A stretch of DNA of 64,000 nucleotides from positions 62,001-126,000 of the forward strand of contig CALSOP010000002.1 in the NCBI GenBank assembly GCA_943788005.1, in the 5' to 3' direction. The notes under the pieces are model-generated. The model was not told the origin of the DNA, made no database searches, and worked only from the letters and a program-made list of their open reading frames with translations. Positions within the stretch are counted from its first letter, which is position 1; the number at the start of each line of letters is the position of its first letter. This DNA comes from an uncultured Gammaproteobacteria bacterium (GTDB lineage Bacteria > Pseudomonadota > Gammaproteobacteria > Eutrophobiales > Eutrophobiaceae). This document shows, piece after piece, positions 55,639 through 64,000 of this stretch. Position numbers and translations under genes: made by a program.

Positions 55639-56467
55639 ATTGCTTGGTATTTAGTAGACTAGGCCAAGCTTTTTCCCAACAGCATGAATGATTAAAATCT
55701 TTTATAATATTTATCGTTATTTTATCTTTAAATAACAATTTTGATAAATAACTTTCAACAACAATTTTAGGTACTATTTTATCTTTCTCGCCAACAAAAT
55801 GTGTTTGCTCTATCATTGATAAACTATCGATATAGTTCAATGGGTTTAATGATCCTGTCAATGGACTAATGCCGTGCAATTCAGTCCAGAATTTATGATC
55901 CAGATTACTGGCAACAGTAACAAGAGAAGAAATATCATTACGTCTAGCCGCTATAAGCGTAGCAACTGTACCGCCACCTGAATAACCTACCAAGGTTAAA
56001 CTTTTAGTTGACGATAATTCTACTGCCGAATTAATAACCTGATTAATAGATGAGATAACTTCTTCAGAATAGCGGTGCGATGACCAAAGTTTTTCTGGGC
56101 AATCTTGCAACTGTTCTTGTTTAAGATACATGCATGGCCTTGCAATATATAGAATTGAATCAGCACTGTCTTTTGCCGCTAATTTTAATGCTAGTGGATT
56201 TTTAGGCGTAGGGTTTTTCGACAGTCTATTTTTTTTATCCCAAGCACTCCCGTCACCTTCGATATAAATCATCAAGTTCTTATCTGATATATTCAGACCT
56301 TTGTGGTAAGTCGTTAAGAAAAAATCACTCGATGTTCTTTTTTCTAGGCTTAGATTTGCCTCTGAGGCAATGGTGTGAACAATTGTATATCGTTCGTCTA
56401 TGGTTTGAATATTAGTACAACCGATCGCATATATGAGCAAGGTAAGAATAAATAATACTCTAAACAC
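55637..56467 (-). CDS. Lipoprotein alpha/beta hydrolase
   Basis: A 276-residue protein with a lipoprotein signal (lipobox YAIGC, Cys17) and an alpha/beta-hydrolase fold: IYIEGDGSAW as an oxyanion-side strand, the nucleophile elbow GYSGGG with Ser163, an acid in GEKDKIVP, and a histidine in DFNHSCCWEKAW. The catalytic triad appears complete. The substrate, perhaps an ester or a cell-wall or lipid compound, is unknown. It seems monocistronic. Confidence 0.75.
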   Translation of the reverse strand: MFRVLFILTLLIYAIGCTNIQTIDERYTIVHTIASEANLSLEKRTSSDFFLTTYHKGLNISDKNLMIYIEGDGSAWDKKNRLSKNPTPKNPLALKLAAKDSADSILYIARPCMYLKQEQLQDCPEKLWSSHRYSEEVISSINQVINSAVELSSTKSLTLVGYSGGGTVATLIAARRNDISSLVTVASNLDHKFWTELHGISPLTGSLNPLNYIDSLSMIEQTHFVGEKDKIVPKIVVESYLSKLLFKDKITINIIKDFNHSCCWEKAWPSLLNTKQ

Positions 56468-56570
56468 AACTGTGTGAATCAGTCCTTATACTTAACATCT
56501 ATAAAGATTAAACGTATTTTAGGGAAGTAAGTTTGCTATCGACGCCTTTCTTATTACATAGGTGGTATCG

Positions 56571-58010
56571 TTAAAAATCAGCCCTCACAGTTAAACTAAC
56601 CCGGTCTTCATCAAAGTTATCCCTATCAAAACGTTTGCTATATTCAAGATTACCGCTGATACCATTTTTATTAAAATACCTAACACCAGCCGTCAACAGA
56701 ATATCATCATTATCATTAGTGGGCTGGGGGCCTGTCGTTACAGATATCTTTCTAAATGAAATATCTCTTTGATAGGACAGATTCAGGAATGGCTCATAAT
56801 TTTCAAAACTGTATGCCACATCGCCAGCAATGCTCGCAGTCGTTACCTTGGTTCTGCTTTCAGCGACGACTGTACCATTGCTCTCTGTAAAACTATCTAT
56901 GGAGCTACTTGCATACGACCAGCCAACACGACTACCTAATACCCAGTTATTGTAAAAGGCTATGCCGTTCAGATTGAAGGCACTAAACCACCGGTCTGCA
57001 TGTGGTGTACTAGTTACTCTGGTTGTTGTTCCAGTTATGGTACGAAATTGATCATAATCAACCCTTGAATAACCCACATTAAAATCAACACTAAACGAAT
57101 CCGTTAGTAATGCGCCAAAATAAGGGGCAACCGTGAAGCTGTCTGTATCCTGATTACCGCCATTAAAAGTAGTATCTATATCTCCTATGTCATAACCAAA
57201 AGCGACACCTAATATCGAATCGCCCCAAAAACTAAAATCAATTCCGCCTAGGAAGCTATGGTTGTTACCTTCAAAGGCCGTACTACTCAGGTCATTCTCA
57301 TAGTCCGTATAACTGTAATTACCCCAGACACCGTAAGCAATATCAGAACCATCACCTGCATTTAGACCCGTTGCTCCGCCAAATTTGAATTGATTGTCTG
57401 TAAAGGAAGGTCCGCTGAAAAAGCCAAACCCGGCCAGAGCCGCACCAATATGGTTGCTGATACCTGAAATAGTACCTTGCATTTGGATATTGAATAAGAC
57501 CGCATCGGTTACTGAGCTACTAGGTGTAACATCAGGCGTTACAACAGTAGTGCTATTTCGTGAGATGGAGCCGCTTCCTGAATAAAGACAGAAATCACCT
57601 CCGGAGTTCATGCCAGAAAAAGTAAATGAGGCACTATTTGGACTTGTTAACGAAGCATTTACAACTGTTGTGTCTGTCCCGCCGCCATCGGTACGAGTAA
57701 CCGTAAACGAGAGTGCACTTTCAGAAAGGAAGATACCCGTTCCTAAATCTATATCCGTTGAGCCATTAGATTCGGTAGACGTCACCGAAACATCAAAATA
57801 TCCTGAATTCTGATTACTGAAAACAACTGTTAATTGGTCAGTAAATGGTCCATTTAAACTTGGTGGTGTACAAGAGGAATCAACACCTGTGGCAGTACCA
57901 TTCCAAGTTCCTGTAATATCCGGATATGTCGCATAAGCCGATGAACTTACTGAAAATATGCCAATAAATATTGCAAATAGTGCACATATTTTATTATTGT
58001 GAGACCCCAT
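56571..58010 (-). CDS. Outer-membrane autotransporter-like beta-barrel protein
   Basis: A 479-residue exported protein. Residues 1-27 are a signal peptide (to AYA). Residues 28-155 form a beta-rich domain starting DITGTWNGTATG, with two cysteines (DSSC and DFCLYS) that could pair. A Thr/Pro/Ser linker follows, then residues ~215-479 make an autotransporter-type barrel of alternating strands (YGVWGNYSY, FLGGIDFSF, VAPYFGALL) ending with the C-terminal aromatic ...VRADF. No protease or passenger repeat is seen. It is divergent from a FecR-domain gene with a 153-base shared upstream region. Confidence 0.75.
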   Translation of the reverse strand: MGSHNNKICALFAIFIGIFSVSSSAYATYPDITGTWNGTATGVDSSCTPPSLNGPFTDQLTVVFSNQNSGYFDVSVTSTESNGSTDIDLGTGIFLSESALSFTVTRTDGGGTDTTVVNASLTSPNSASFTFSGMNSGGDFCLYSGSGSISRNSTTVVTPDVTPSSSVTDAVLFNIQMQGTISGISNHIGAALAGFGFFSGPSFTDNQFKFGGATGLNAGDGSDIAYGVWGNYSYTDYENDLSSTAFEGNNHSFLGGIDFSFWGDSILGVAFGYDIGDIDTTFNGGNQDTDSFTVAPYFGALLTDSFSVDFNVGYSRVDYDQFRTITGTTTRVTSTPHADRWFSAFNLNGIAFYNNWVLGSRVGWSYASSSIDSFTESNGTVVAESRTKVTTASIAGDVAYSFENYEPFLNLSYQRDISFRKISVTTGPQPTNDNDDILLTAGVRYFNKNGISGNLEYSKRFDRDNFDEDRVSLTVRADF

Positions 58011-58163
58011 TAGAATACGCTCCGAGTATATATCTTAGTCATTATTTCATTTAAGATTACTATAATATACAGGCTAATTAAACTAAGTAATACAAACTCG
58101 TTTGAGTATGTTGGCCTTAGAAAATACCCACTAATATTTAGATAGTTACAAGGAAGCAGTTTG

Positions 58164-58865
58164 ATGCATCGATTATTCAAGACATATAGTTATTCTCATC
58201 TACTTAGATGCCTGTCCTTGTGCCTGCTACTTTTCTCACAAGGCATCCTTGCCAATACAGAAATAGGGATTATCAATGAAGTTACCGGAACGGCCTATGC
58301 CAAACTCCCAGCGGAAGATAGACGGACTCTAAACAAAGGGGATCAGATATACGAAAGTGATGTGATCACGACTGAAGTTAAATCTTCTATCAAGTTACAA
58401 CTAAATGATGAGAGCCAATTTGATTTAGGTCCTGAAGCAAAATTACTCGCCAGTAAGTTTAAATATAAGAATAATACTGAAGAAGATTCAGTTGCGGTAA
58501 AGATTTTGAAGGGATCATTCAGATTCGTAAGCGGACTTATAGCCAAGAAAAAACCTGAGGCTATGGAGGTTGGGACATCAGTTGCAACAATCGGTATTCG
58601 TGGGACCAATGTTGTTGGTGAAGCATCTGCAACATCCGCAACCATTATACTTATGGAACCGGACGATACCTCGCGCAAAACAGCGATTGTTGTGTCTAAT
58701 AATTATGGCTCCGTTACAGTTGATGAACCAGGCTATGGTACAGAAGTACCGGATGAATTTAGCCCACCATCGCCACCACGACGCATGCGTCTTCAAACAA
58801 TTAATAATTTAACGCGCTCAATACAATCCTCTCAAAGGGTTAATCTGCCTCGTCCACGCTTCTAA
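58164..58865 (+). CDS. Secreted FecR-domain protein
   Basis: A 233-residue periplasmic protein. I prefer ATG 58164 (AAGGA at 58150-58154) over TTG 58161. A signal peptide extends to about residue 31 (GILA). The FecR domain covers about 40-150: VTGTAYAKLPAEDRRTLNKGDQIYESDVI..., with SGLIAKKKPEAMEVGTSVATIGIRGT at the end, followed by a proline-rich tail (SPPSPPRR). It lacks a membrane helix and there is no sigma factor nearby, so this is the secreted structural kind of FecR domain, not the anti-sigma FecR itself. Confidence 0.82.
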   Translation: MHRLFKTYSYSHLLRCLSLCLLLFSQGILANTEIGIINEVTGTAYAKLPAEDRRTLNKGDQIYESDVITTEVKSSIKLQLNDESQFDLGPEAKLLASKFKYKNNTEEDSVAVKILKGSFRFVSGLIAKKKPEAMEVGTSVATIGIRGTNVVGEASATSATIILMEPDDTSRKTAIVVSNNYGSVTVDEPGYGTEVPDEFSPPSPPRRMRLQTINNLTRSIQSSQRVNLPRPRF

Positions 58866-59020
58866 GTCATTAATTGAATAACTCATAGAGACAGTTTTAC
58901 TCAGCATAAAATAATGATGCCTACTTAAAATATTAATTTAAGAGAAGGATTATTTGATAATTTAGGCAACAACATCCATATCAAGAGTTAATTCATTATC
59001 AGACATAAAAAACTATTAAA

Positions 59021-59776
59021 CTAGTTTTCTAACCAACCACCCGCAGCTTGAATTGGTGTCATATCATTTTCTTTATTAACCCATGCTGACACCGCCATTC
59101 TTGGCGCTGTTTCAACAATATCAGGCAACTCTGTCATCACAGAATAGGCGGAATTGTCCTTATATAAAGGAATCGATTTATAACCTAATACGGTAAAATC
59201 ATGTTTAAGTTCTTTGTTATGATTTTCTCCTGCCTTCACGTCGGTTTTAATATCAAACCCCAATACAGCAACATTCAATATTAATGTTTTATCCGACAGA
59301 ACTTCAACCGGGTTAAATACAGCCGATAACTCCATATTAGAAATCTTAAGACTCAAAGGGCCTACTTTCTTATCTGTCTCGGTCGATAATGTTATTACAC
59401 CAAAAGAAGAACGCCACTCTTCACCATTCAATAAAAACCCCGGGGTGTAGACCGTCTTTAAATTTTTAGTACGTGCATAGCGACGCTGCCGTGCTGAGTA
59501 TTCTGGAGATGAAAACCGATCTACCCAACCAATATAATTCCAGTAATCGACATGAAAACCCACAGGAACTAGTGAGCGCCATAGTCCCGGATGAGACTTG
59601 AGTTTACTAATCCATTTATCGGCAGGCGGACAACTACTACAGCCTTCAGAAGTATAAAGCTCAAGCAAACTAACCTGAGTGTCGGGACTAGTTATAATCA
59701 CATCAGCTTTAACCGATACAGATAAAAGCAAGAAAATACAAACTGAAGAAAATTTAGACATTATCTTAGCCATCAA
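59021..59776 (-). CDS. DUF1223 secreted thioredoxin-like protein
   Basis: A 251-residue exported protein of the DUF1223 family. The signal peptide ends near residue 24 (VKA). The mature start has LLELYTSEGCSSCPPADKWI with a redox-type Cys46-x-x-Cys49, then FHVDYWNYIGWVDRF and YARTKNLKTVYTPGFLLNGEEW, all family landmarks. The thioredoxin-like fold suggests a thiol or redox role in the periplasm, but no function is established. It converges with the FecR gene. Confidence 0.85.
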   Translation of the reverse strand: MMAKIMSKFSSVCIFLLLSVSVKADVIITSPDTQVSLLELYTSEGCSSCPPADKWISKLKSHPGLWRSLVPVGFHVDYWNYIGWVDRFSSPEYSARQRRYARTKNLKTVYTPGFLLNGEEWRSSFGVITLSTETDKKVGPLSLKISNMELSAVFNPVEVLSDKTLILNVAVLGFDIKTDVKAGENHNKELKHDFTVLGYKSIPLYKDNSAYSVMTELPDIVETAPRMAVSAWVNKENDMTPIQAAGGWLEN

Positions 59777-59863
59777 TTTAATAATGACGATTTGACTAGT
59801 CTGGACGCCTAATGTTCAATGCAGTGCAAAATATTCGTTAAATCATAAGCATAATAAGAAGCA

Positions 59864-61192
59864 ATGAATCAATTTGAACAATTCTGGTCTGTCGTCGTTG
59901 ATCTCGCTTGGGGTTTGCCGCTTGTTGTGTTTATCCTCGCAACCGGAATTTATTTTTCCTACATATCACGTTTCAAACCCTTTATTGGCTTCCACCATGC
60001 TTTTCAGATCTTATCAGGCAAGTTTGACGATCAAAATGTCCCGGGAGAACTCTCACATTTCCAGGCCTTAACGGTCGCCCTATCAGGCACGATAGGTATG
60101 GGTAATATCGCTGGCGTCGCTATTGCGATCAGTCTTGGTGGTCCGGGCGCTATTTTCTGGATGTGGGTAGCTGGTTTGTTCGGCATGGTTATCAAATTCT
60201 TTACGTGTACTCTTTCATGTCTTTATCGCAAGAAAGATGAAGATGGTATTGAACAGGGTGGCCCAATGTACTTTATTGAAGCTGGCTTGGGAAAACGCTA
60301 TAAACCACTGGCCATTCTATTTGCTATTGCAGGTTTAATCGGTTGCATACCGATGTTTCAGGTCAATCAACTGGCGAGTTTATTACAAGATGAATTTTCA
60401 GTAGCGCCTATTTATACCGGTATCGGTGCACTCATCTTTATCGGCACAATTATCATTGGCGGTATAACGCGTGTCGGTTATGTCACAGCCCGTATCGTAC
60501 CATTTATGTTTCTGGCTTATGTCTTAAGTAGTTTTGTTGTCATTGCAATAAACCTTGATGCTATACCGACCATATTACTTGATATTTATCATAGCGCCTT
60601 TGGCGCAGAAGCAATGTACGGTGGCGCAACGGGTCTGGCTTTTAAAGAAGTCCTTGTTACTGGAATAAAACGCGCCATCTTTTCTAATGAAGCTGGCGTA
60701 GGTACAGAAGCTATGGCCCATGGCACTGCGAAAACTAAAGAGCCTGTGCGTGAAGGCTTGGTCGCGATGCTAGGCCCATTCTTTGATACGCATATTGTCT
60801 GCACATGTACTGCATTAGTGATACTAAGTTCTGGCATCTATTCTGGTGAAAGCGGTATAATCATGACTGCACTTTCTTTTAATCAGACGCTGCCAGGTAT
60901 AGGTCAATACATTGTCTATACCGTTTTCACATTGTTTGCCTTATCGACAATGATTACTTATTCGTACTATAGCTTGAAATGTGCACGTTACTTGTTTGGC
61001 AAAAATGTCGGTGGTAAATTTCTTTATGTTTACCTAGCGATAATTCCGATGTGTGCAGTCTGGACTCAATCAACCATTATTAATATCATCGATACGATGT
61101 TTGCTTTAATGATCTTTCCAACCTTAATCGCAACAATTCTGCTTTCAAGAAAAGTGGTTGATGAAATGCATCGTTATTTTGATAAACTTTAA
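59864..61192 (+). CDS. Alanine/glycine:cation symporter (AGCS family)
   Basis: A 442-residue inner-membrane protein with about eleven spans. Family signatures are GTIGMGNIAGVAIAISLGGPGAIFWMW (about 72-98), FFTCTLSCLYRKKDEDGIEQGGPMYFIE and KRAIFSNEAGVGTEA. It should import alanine or glycine with sodium. It is transcribed alone; I see no glycine riboswitch in the 87-base upstream region. Confidence 0.93.
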   Translation: MNQFEQFWSVVVDLAWGLPLVVFILATGIYFSYISRFKPFIGFHHAFQILSGKFDDQNVPGELSHFQALTVALSGTIGMGNIAGVAIAISLGGPGAIFWMWVAGLFGMVIKFFTCTLSCLYRKKDEDGIEQGGPMYFIEAGLGKRYKPLAILFAIAGLIGCIPMFQVNQLASLLQDEFSVAPIYTGIGALIFIGTIIIGGITRVGYVTARIVPFMFLAYVLSSFVVIAINLDAIPTILLDIYHSAFGAEAMYGGATGLAFKEVLVTGIKRAIFSNEAGVGTEAMAHGTAKTKEPVREGLVAMLGPFFDTHIVCTCTALVILSSGIYSGESGIIMTALSFNQTLPGIGQYIVYTVFTLFALSTMITYSYYSLKCARYLFGKNVGGKFLYVYLAIIPMCAVWTQSTIINIIDTMFALMIFPTLIATILLSRKVVDEMHRYFDKL

Positions 61193-61233
61193 ACTATAGC
61201 TGTCTAGATTAACTACTGGTAAGCATTACACTG

Positions 61234-62625
61234 TTAAAACTCAAGGTGCTTGGGTGTTCTAGGGAACGGAATAACATCACGTATATTTGCAACACCCGTT
61301 ACTAACATTAGTAATCGTTCGAAACCAAGGCCAAACCCCGCATGTGGTGCTGTACCGTATTTACGTGTATCCAGATACCACCAGTAATCTGCTTCATCAA
61401 AATTCATATCATTGATACGTTTTTTTAAAACATCATATCGTTCTTCACGTTGCGATCCGCCGATAATCTCGCCAATAGCAGGCACAAGGATATCCATTGC
61501 CGCCACTGTTTTCTCATCATCATTCAGGCGCATATAGAATGCCTTGATATCTTTTGGATAGTCATAAACGATGACCGGTTGTTTGAAATGTTCCTCCGTC
61601 AGGAAACGTTCGTGTTCAGATTGCAGGTCTTTACCCCAGGCAACATCGAATTCAAATTTTTTGCCCGATTGCTCAAGGATCGTGATCGCCTCTGTGTATG
61701 GCAAACGAATAAAATTGTTGTTAACAATGTTATCCAAAGTTGCCATCAAATTCTTATCAACAAACTTAGCAAATAGTTCCAGATCTTCCGCACATTCTTC
61801 CATGGTGTATTTAACTAAGTATTGAACAAACTCTTGTCCGAGATTCATATCATCCTGCAGATCAGCAAATGCCATCTCTGGTTCTATCATCCAAAACTCT
61901 GACATATGGCGACTGGTATTTGAATTTTCGGATCGAAAAGTTGGTCCAAACGTATATACATTTCCCAGACTTAAACAAAACGTCTCGACAGATAATTGAC
62001 CTGATACTGTCAAGCTGGCTTCTTTGCCAAAGAAATCTTTTTCATAATCAACAGCACCATCCTTTTTGGGAACATCATTCATGTCCAATGTCGTAACACT
62101 GAACATCTCCCCTGCTCCTTCGCAGTCTGAACCGGTAATTATGGGCGTGTGTATCCATTGAAAATCACGTTCTTGAAAAAATTGATGAATGGCAAAGGAT
62201 AATTTTGAACGTATGCGAAACATCGCGCTGTATTTATTTGAACGCGGTCTTAAATGAGCAATCGTGCGTAAGTACTCATCTGTGTGTCGTTTCTTTTGTA
62301 ATGGGAAATCTTCTGGCGCAACGCCCAAAACGTCAATTGATTTCGCACGTATTTCCCATTTCTGGCCTTTACCCAAGGACTCAACTAATTCACCCTGTAC
62401 TGAAATAGAAGCCCCTGTCGTCAATTTTACTATCTGTGAATAATTACTCAGTACGTTATCAACAATCACTTGAATATTGGCCAGACAAGAGCCGTCATTT
62501 ACCTCAATAAAAGAAAACTCTTTGCTCTCGCGTAAGGTCCTTATCCAGCCTTTTAGCACAACAGAAGAGTGCGCTTCTTCCGAAGCTAGGAGTTCATTAA
62601 TTTTTATTCTGCCAGACATACTCAT
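61234..62625 (-). CDS. asnS: Asparagine-tRNA ligase
   Basis: AsnRS charges tRNA-Asn. The 463-residue class IIb synthetase has the N-terminal OB-fold ([25 protein letters not shown]), motif 2 ([28 protein letters not shown]) and motif 3 ([15 protein letters not shown]). Its presence suggests direct tRNA-Asn charging rather than only the amidation route. It converges with the AGCS gene 42 bases away. Confidence 0.96.
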   Translation of the reverse strand: MSMSGRIKINELLASEEAHSSVVLKGWIRTLRESKEFSFIEVNDGSCLANIQVIVDNVLSNYSQIVKLTTGASISVQGELVESLGKGQKWEIRAKSIDVLGVAPEDFPLQKKRHTDEYLRTIAHLRPRSNKYSAMFRIRSKLSFAIHQFFQERDFQWIHTPIITGSDCEGAGEMFSVTTLDMNDVPKKDGAVDYEKDFFGKEASLTVSGQLSVETFCLSLGNVYTFGPTFRSENSNTSRHMSEFWMIEPEMAFADLQDDMNLGQEFVQYLVKYTMEECAEDLELFAKFVDKNLMATLDNIVNNNFIRLPYTEAITILEQSGKKFEFDVAWGKDLQSEHERFLTEEHFKQPVIVYDYPKDIKAFYMRLNDDEKTVAAMDILVPAIGEIIGGSQREERYDVLKKRINDMNFDEADYWWYLDTRKYGTAPHAGFGLGFERLLMLVTGVANIRDVIPFPRTPKHLEF

Positions 62626-62640
62626 CTCATATTTAACTAG

Positions 62641-62674
62641 ATAAACAAAAAAATAAGGGGCTAAAACGCCCCTT
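62641..62674 (-). terminator. Intrinsic terminator of mscL
   Basis: AAGGGGC (62655-62661) pairs with GCCCCTT (62668-62674) around a six-base loop, and on the minus strand the stem is followed by a run of seven Ts (complement of 62647-62653). It lies 46 bases after the mscL stop and upstream of asnS, a textbook Rho-independent terminator. Confidence 0.85.
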
Positions 62675-62719
62675 CTTTAAAATAATTTAATTACAACTAT
62701 TGACGTAGTAATTATAAAA

Positions 62720-62908
62720 TCAACGATCTTTTAGCAAATCACGTATTTCTATCAATAAAGATTCTTCATTAGAAGGTTTGGGCGGTTCAGCAGGTGCCTC
62801 TTCTTCTTTCTTATTCATAGAACTGATGACTTTAACAGCTACAAAAACTGCAAATGCAATAATAGTAAAATCAACAACTGTTTGTATGAATTTTCCATAA
62901 GCAATCAC
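62720..62908 (-). pseudogene. mscL: 3' fragment of large-conductance mechanosensitive channel gene, cut by an insertion sequence
   Basis: The last 62 codons of mscL remain: [22 protein letters not shown] is the second membrane helix and its lead-in, and the charged tail [12 protein letters not shown]...[12 protein letters not shown] is the C-terminal bundle. The first helix and pore-lining half (family total about 130-145 residues) are absent. Sequence homology ends at 62908, directly abutting the end of the insertion sequence. Loss of the N-terminal half would abolish the channel unless another copy exists. The missing half may lie beyond the element outside the window. Confidence 0.85.
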
Positions 62909-64000
62909 TGTACGTCGTCAAAACCTTTTGGACAGGTAGCGGTTTGATTTAAGAGACACATTAGTTCATCAATAGGTTATGTGCTTCACTTGTTGTTTAT
63001 CGTAATGCATTTGTCGTCTCATCGCTAACGTGTTTTGTTTGATTAGCTCTCGTTGACTTAGTATTTCTTCGCCACGCCCATAAAAGACATCAGCCGGTGT
63101 CAGGTTATCAAGTGATTCATGATAACGCTCATGGTTGTAATAACTCACAAAACGCTGCAACTGTTCCTCCAGTTCCCCGGGGAAATAATAGTGGTGAAGT
63201 AATATCTGATTCTTCATTGAACGATGCCAGCGCTCTATCTTGCCTTGTGTTTGTGGATGATAAGGTCGACCTCGAGTGTGCGTCATACCGTTTTCTTCAA
63301 GGTAATCGGCTAATTCACCGGAGATATAACACGGGCCATTGTCACTGAGTAAACGCGGTTTATGATTTACCTTTACTGTATCAAGTCCCGTAAAGCGTAA
63401 GGCGTCATCCAGCGTATCAGAGACATCACGGCTACTCATGCCCGTACATAAACGCCAGGCAATAATGTAACGTGAGTAATCATCTAATACCGTGGATAAG
63501 TAATACCAACCCCAACCGATAATCTTGAAATAGGTAAAATCCGTTTGCCACATCTCATTCACGCGCGTAGTGGGCTGTTGAAACTTATCACTGGCCTCCA
63601 TCAGGATATAGGCCGGACTGGTAATTAAGTCTTGTTCTTTCAGCAGCCTGTACACCGTGGATTCTGAGACGAAGTAAGCCTTGTTGTCAGTGTAATTTAC
63701 GGCTAACTCTCGTGGAGACAAATCAGGCTTCTCTAAGGCTAACTCAATAACGGCTTCACAGTGGTCTTCGGTGATTTTATTCCATACCGCATGGGGAATC
63801 GGCTTCTTGTCTTCCAAGCCATCAACGCCATTCTCTTCATAACGTTTGAGCCAGTTGTAAAAAGTGGACTTATGAATGTCCAGCCGAGTCAGCGTTTGTC
63901 GAACCGACAGATCTGAGTTCTGTACCAGTTGAATAATCTCGACTTTATCCGATGCTAAGTACCTCATATATCGTCCTCCCCATCCCCGAGCACGCTTTTT
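62909..64000 (-). mobile_element. Insertion sequence with DDE transposase, right part beyond window
   Basis: The mscL homology stops at 62908 and the following bases, TGTACGTCGTCAAAACC, start with TG as many IS ends do. About 60 bases of non-coding end precede the transposase stop at 62969. The transposase start is at 63967, and the other terminal repeat is not in view within the 33 remaining bases, so the inverted repeat and target duplication cannot be checked. Confidence 0.8.
62969..63967 (-). CDS. IS3/IS481-like DDE transposase
   Basis: A 332-residue single-frame transposase. An N-terminal HTH (about 6-45, SVRQTLTRLDIHKSTFYNWLKRY) and a linker HTH (about 64-110) are followed by the retroviral-integrase-type core with Asp143 (WQTDFTYF), Asp209 (LLSDNG) and Glu245 (GKIERWH), the last two separated by 35 residues (DD35E). 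The frame is complete with no need for the programmed frameshift used by many IS3 members. It looks intact, so the insertion may be recent. Confidence 0.88.
   Translation of the reverse strand: MRYLASDKVEIIQLVQNSDLSVRQTLTRLDIHKSTFYNWLKRYEENGVDGLEDKKPIPHAVWNKITEDHCEAVIELALEKPDLSPRELAVNYTDNKAYFVSESTVYRLLKEQDLITSPAYILMEASDKFQQPTTRVNEMWQTDFTYFKIIGWGWYYLSTVLDDYSRYIIAWRLCTGMSSRDVSDTLDDALRFTGLDTVKVNHKPRLLSDNGPCYISGELADYLEENGMTHTRGRPYHPQTQGKIERWHRSMKNQILLHHYYFPGELEEQLQRFVSYYNHERYHESLDNLTPADVFYGRGEEILSQRELIKQNTLAMRRQMHYDKQQVKHITY

Noticed and set aside
59777-59863. Glycine riboswitch before the AGCS symporter
   Set aside because: The 87-base gap is too short and lacks the aptamer core.

Overview
The window is chromosomal DNA from a gammaproteobacterium with moderately low GC (about 40% by eye). 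Support comes from gene order and families: the run gyrA-pheA-hisC-tyrA-aroA-cmk-rpsA-ihfB-lapA-lapB-pyrF, pyrG-kdsA-eno-ftsB-ispD-ispF, nrdR-ribD-ribE-ribB-ribH-nusB-thiL and pyrC-rnt, plus a class I adenylate cyclase, a CsiV protein beside mfd, NrdR, LapAB, YcgL and RNase T. I cannot name a genus. Almost everything is housekeeping. There is no CRISPR array, prophage, tRNA or rRNA that I can see.

Layout. 1-6.4 kb (minus): glyA, then nrdR and the riboflavin operon through nusB to a truncated thiL. 6.9-12.7 kb (plus): cyaA with a possible leader peptide, a DUF815 ATPase, then a tightly overlapping set of hypoxanthine phosphoribosyltransferase, a methylthioinosine-type phosphorylase, a CPXCG zinc protein and a rhodanese lipoprotein. 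12.7-29.3 kb (minus): csiV, mfd, pyrF, lapB, lapA, ihfB, rpsA, cmk, aroA, tyrA, hisC, pheA, gyrA; serC is absent from its usual place between gyrA and pheA. 29.5-31.9 kb: divergent mtnA and mtaD, which with the phosphorylase at 11.3 kb outline salvage of methylthioadenosine through methylthioinosine. 32-42.4 kb: an XRE regulator, rnt-pyrC, an aldo/keto reductase, purB, a DUF7931-like protein, a secretin-short-domain protein and purL. 42.5-49.4 kb: smr, an rpfF-type DSF synthase with a palindrome upstream, ispF, ispD, ftsB, eno, kdsA, pyrG. 49.6-62.6 kb: a ClC channel, fhs, ycgL, an MFS transporter, a lipoprotein hydrolase, a divergent outer-membrane barrel/FecR pair, a DUF1223 protein, an AGCS symporter and asnS. 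62.7-64 kb: a 3' remnant of mscL cut by an insertion sequence that runs off the window.

A striking feature is the pattern of broken reading frames. purL (about 11 lesions in 1.7 kb), ispD, ispF, aroA and rpsA are interrupted, nearly always by one extra base, while long neighbours such as mfd, gyrA and cyaA are intact. All five are essential or central genes and their total lengths become normal when the extra bases are removed. The simplest reading is patches of unpolished long-read sequence; this should be settled before any claim of pseudogenes or recoding.

The points of real biological interest are the methylthioinosine salvage set, the orphan DSF synthase with its palindrome, a RibBA whose GTP cyclohydrolase half has lost its zinc cysteines, the FecR/barrel pair, and the mscL disruption. 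I found no convincing wholly new multi-gene system.
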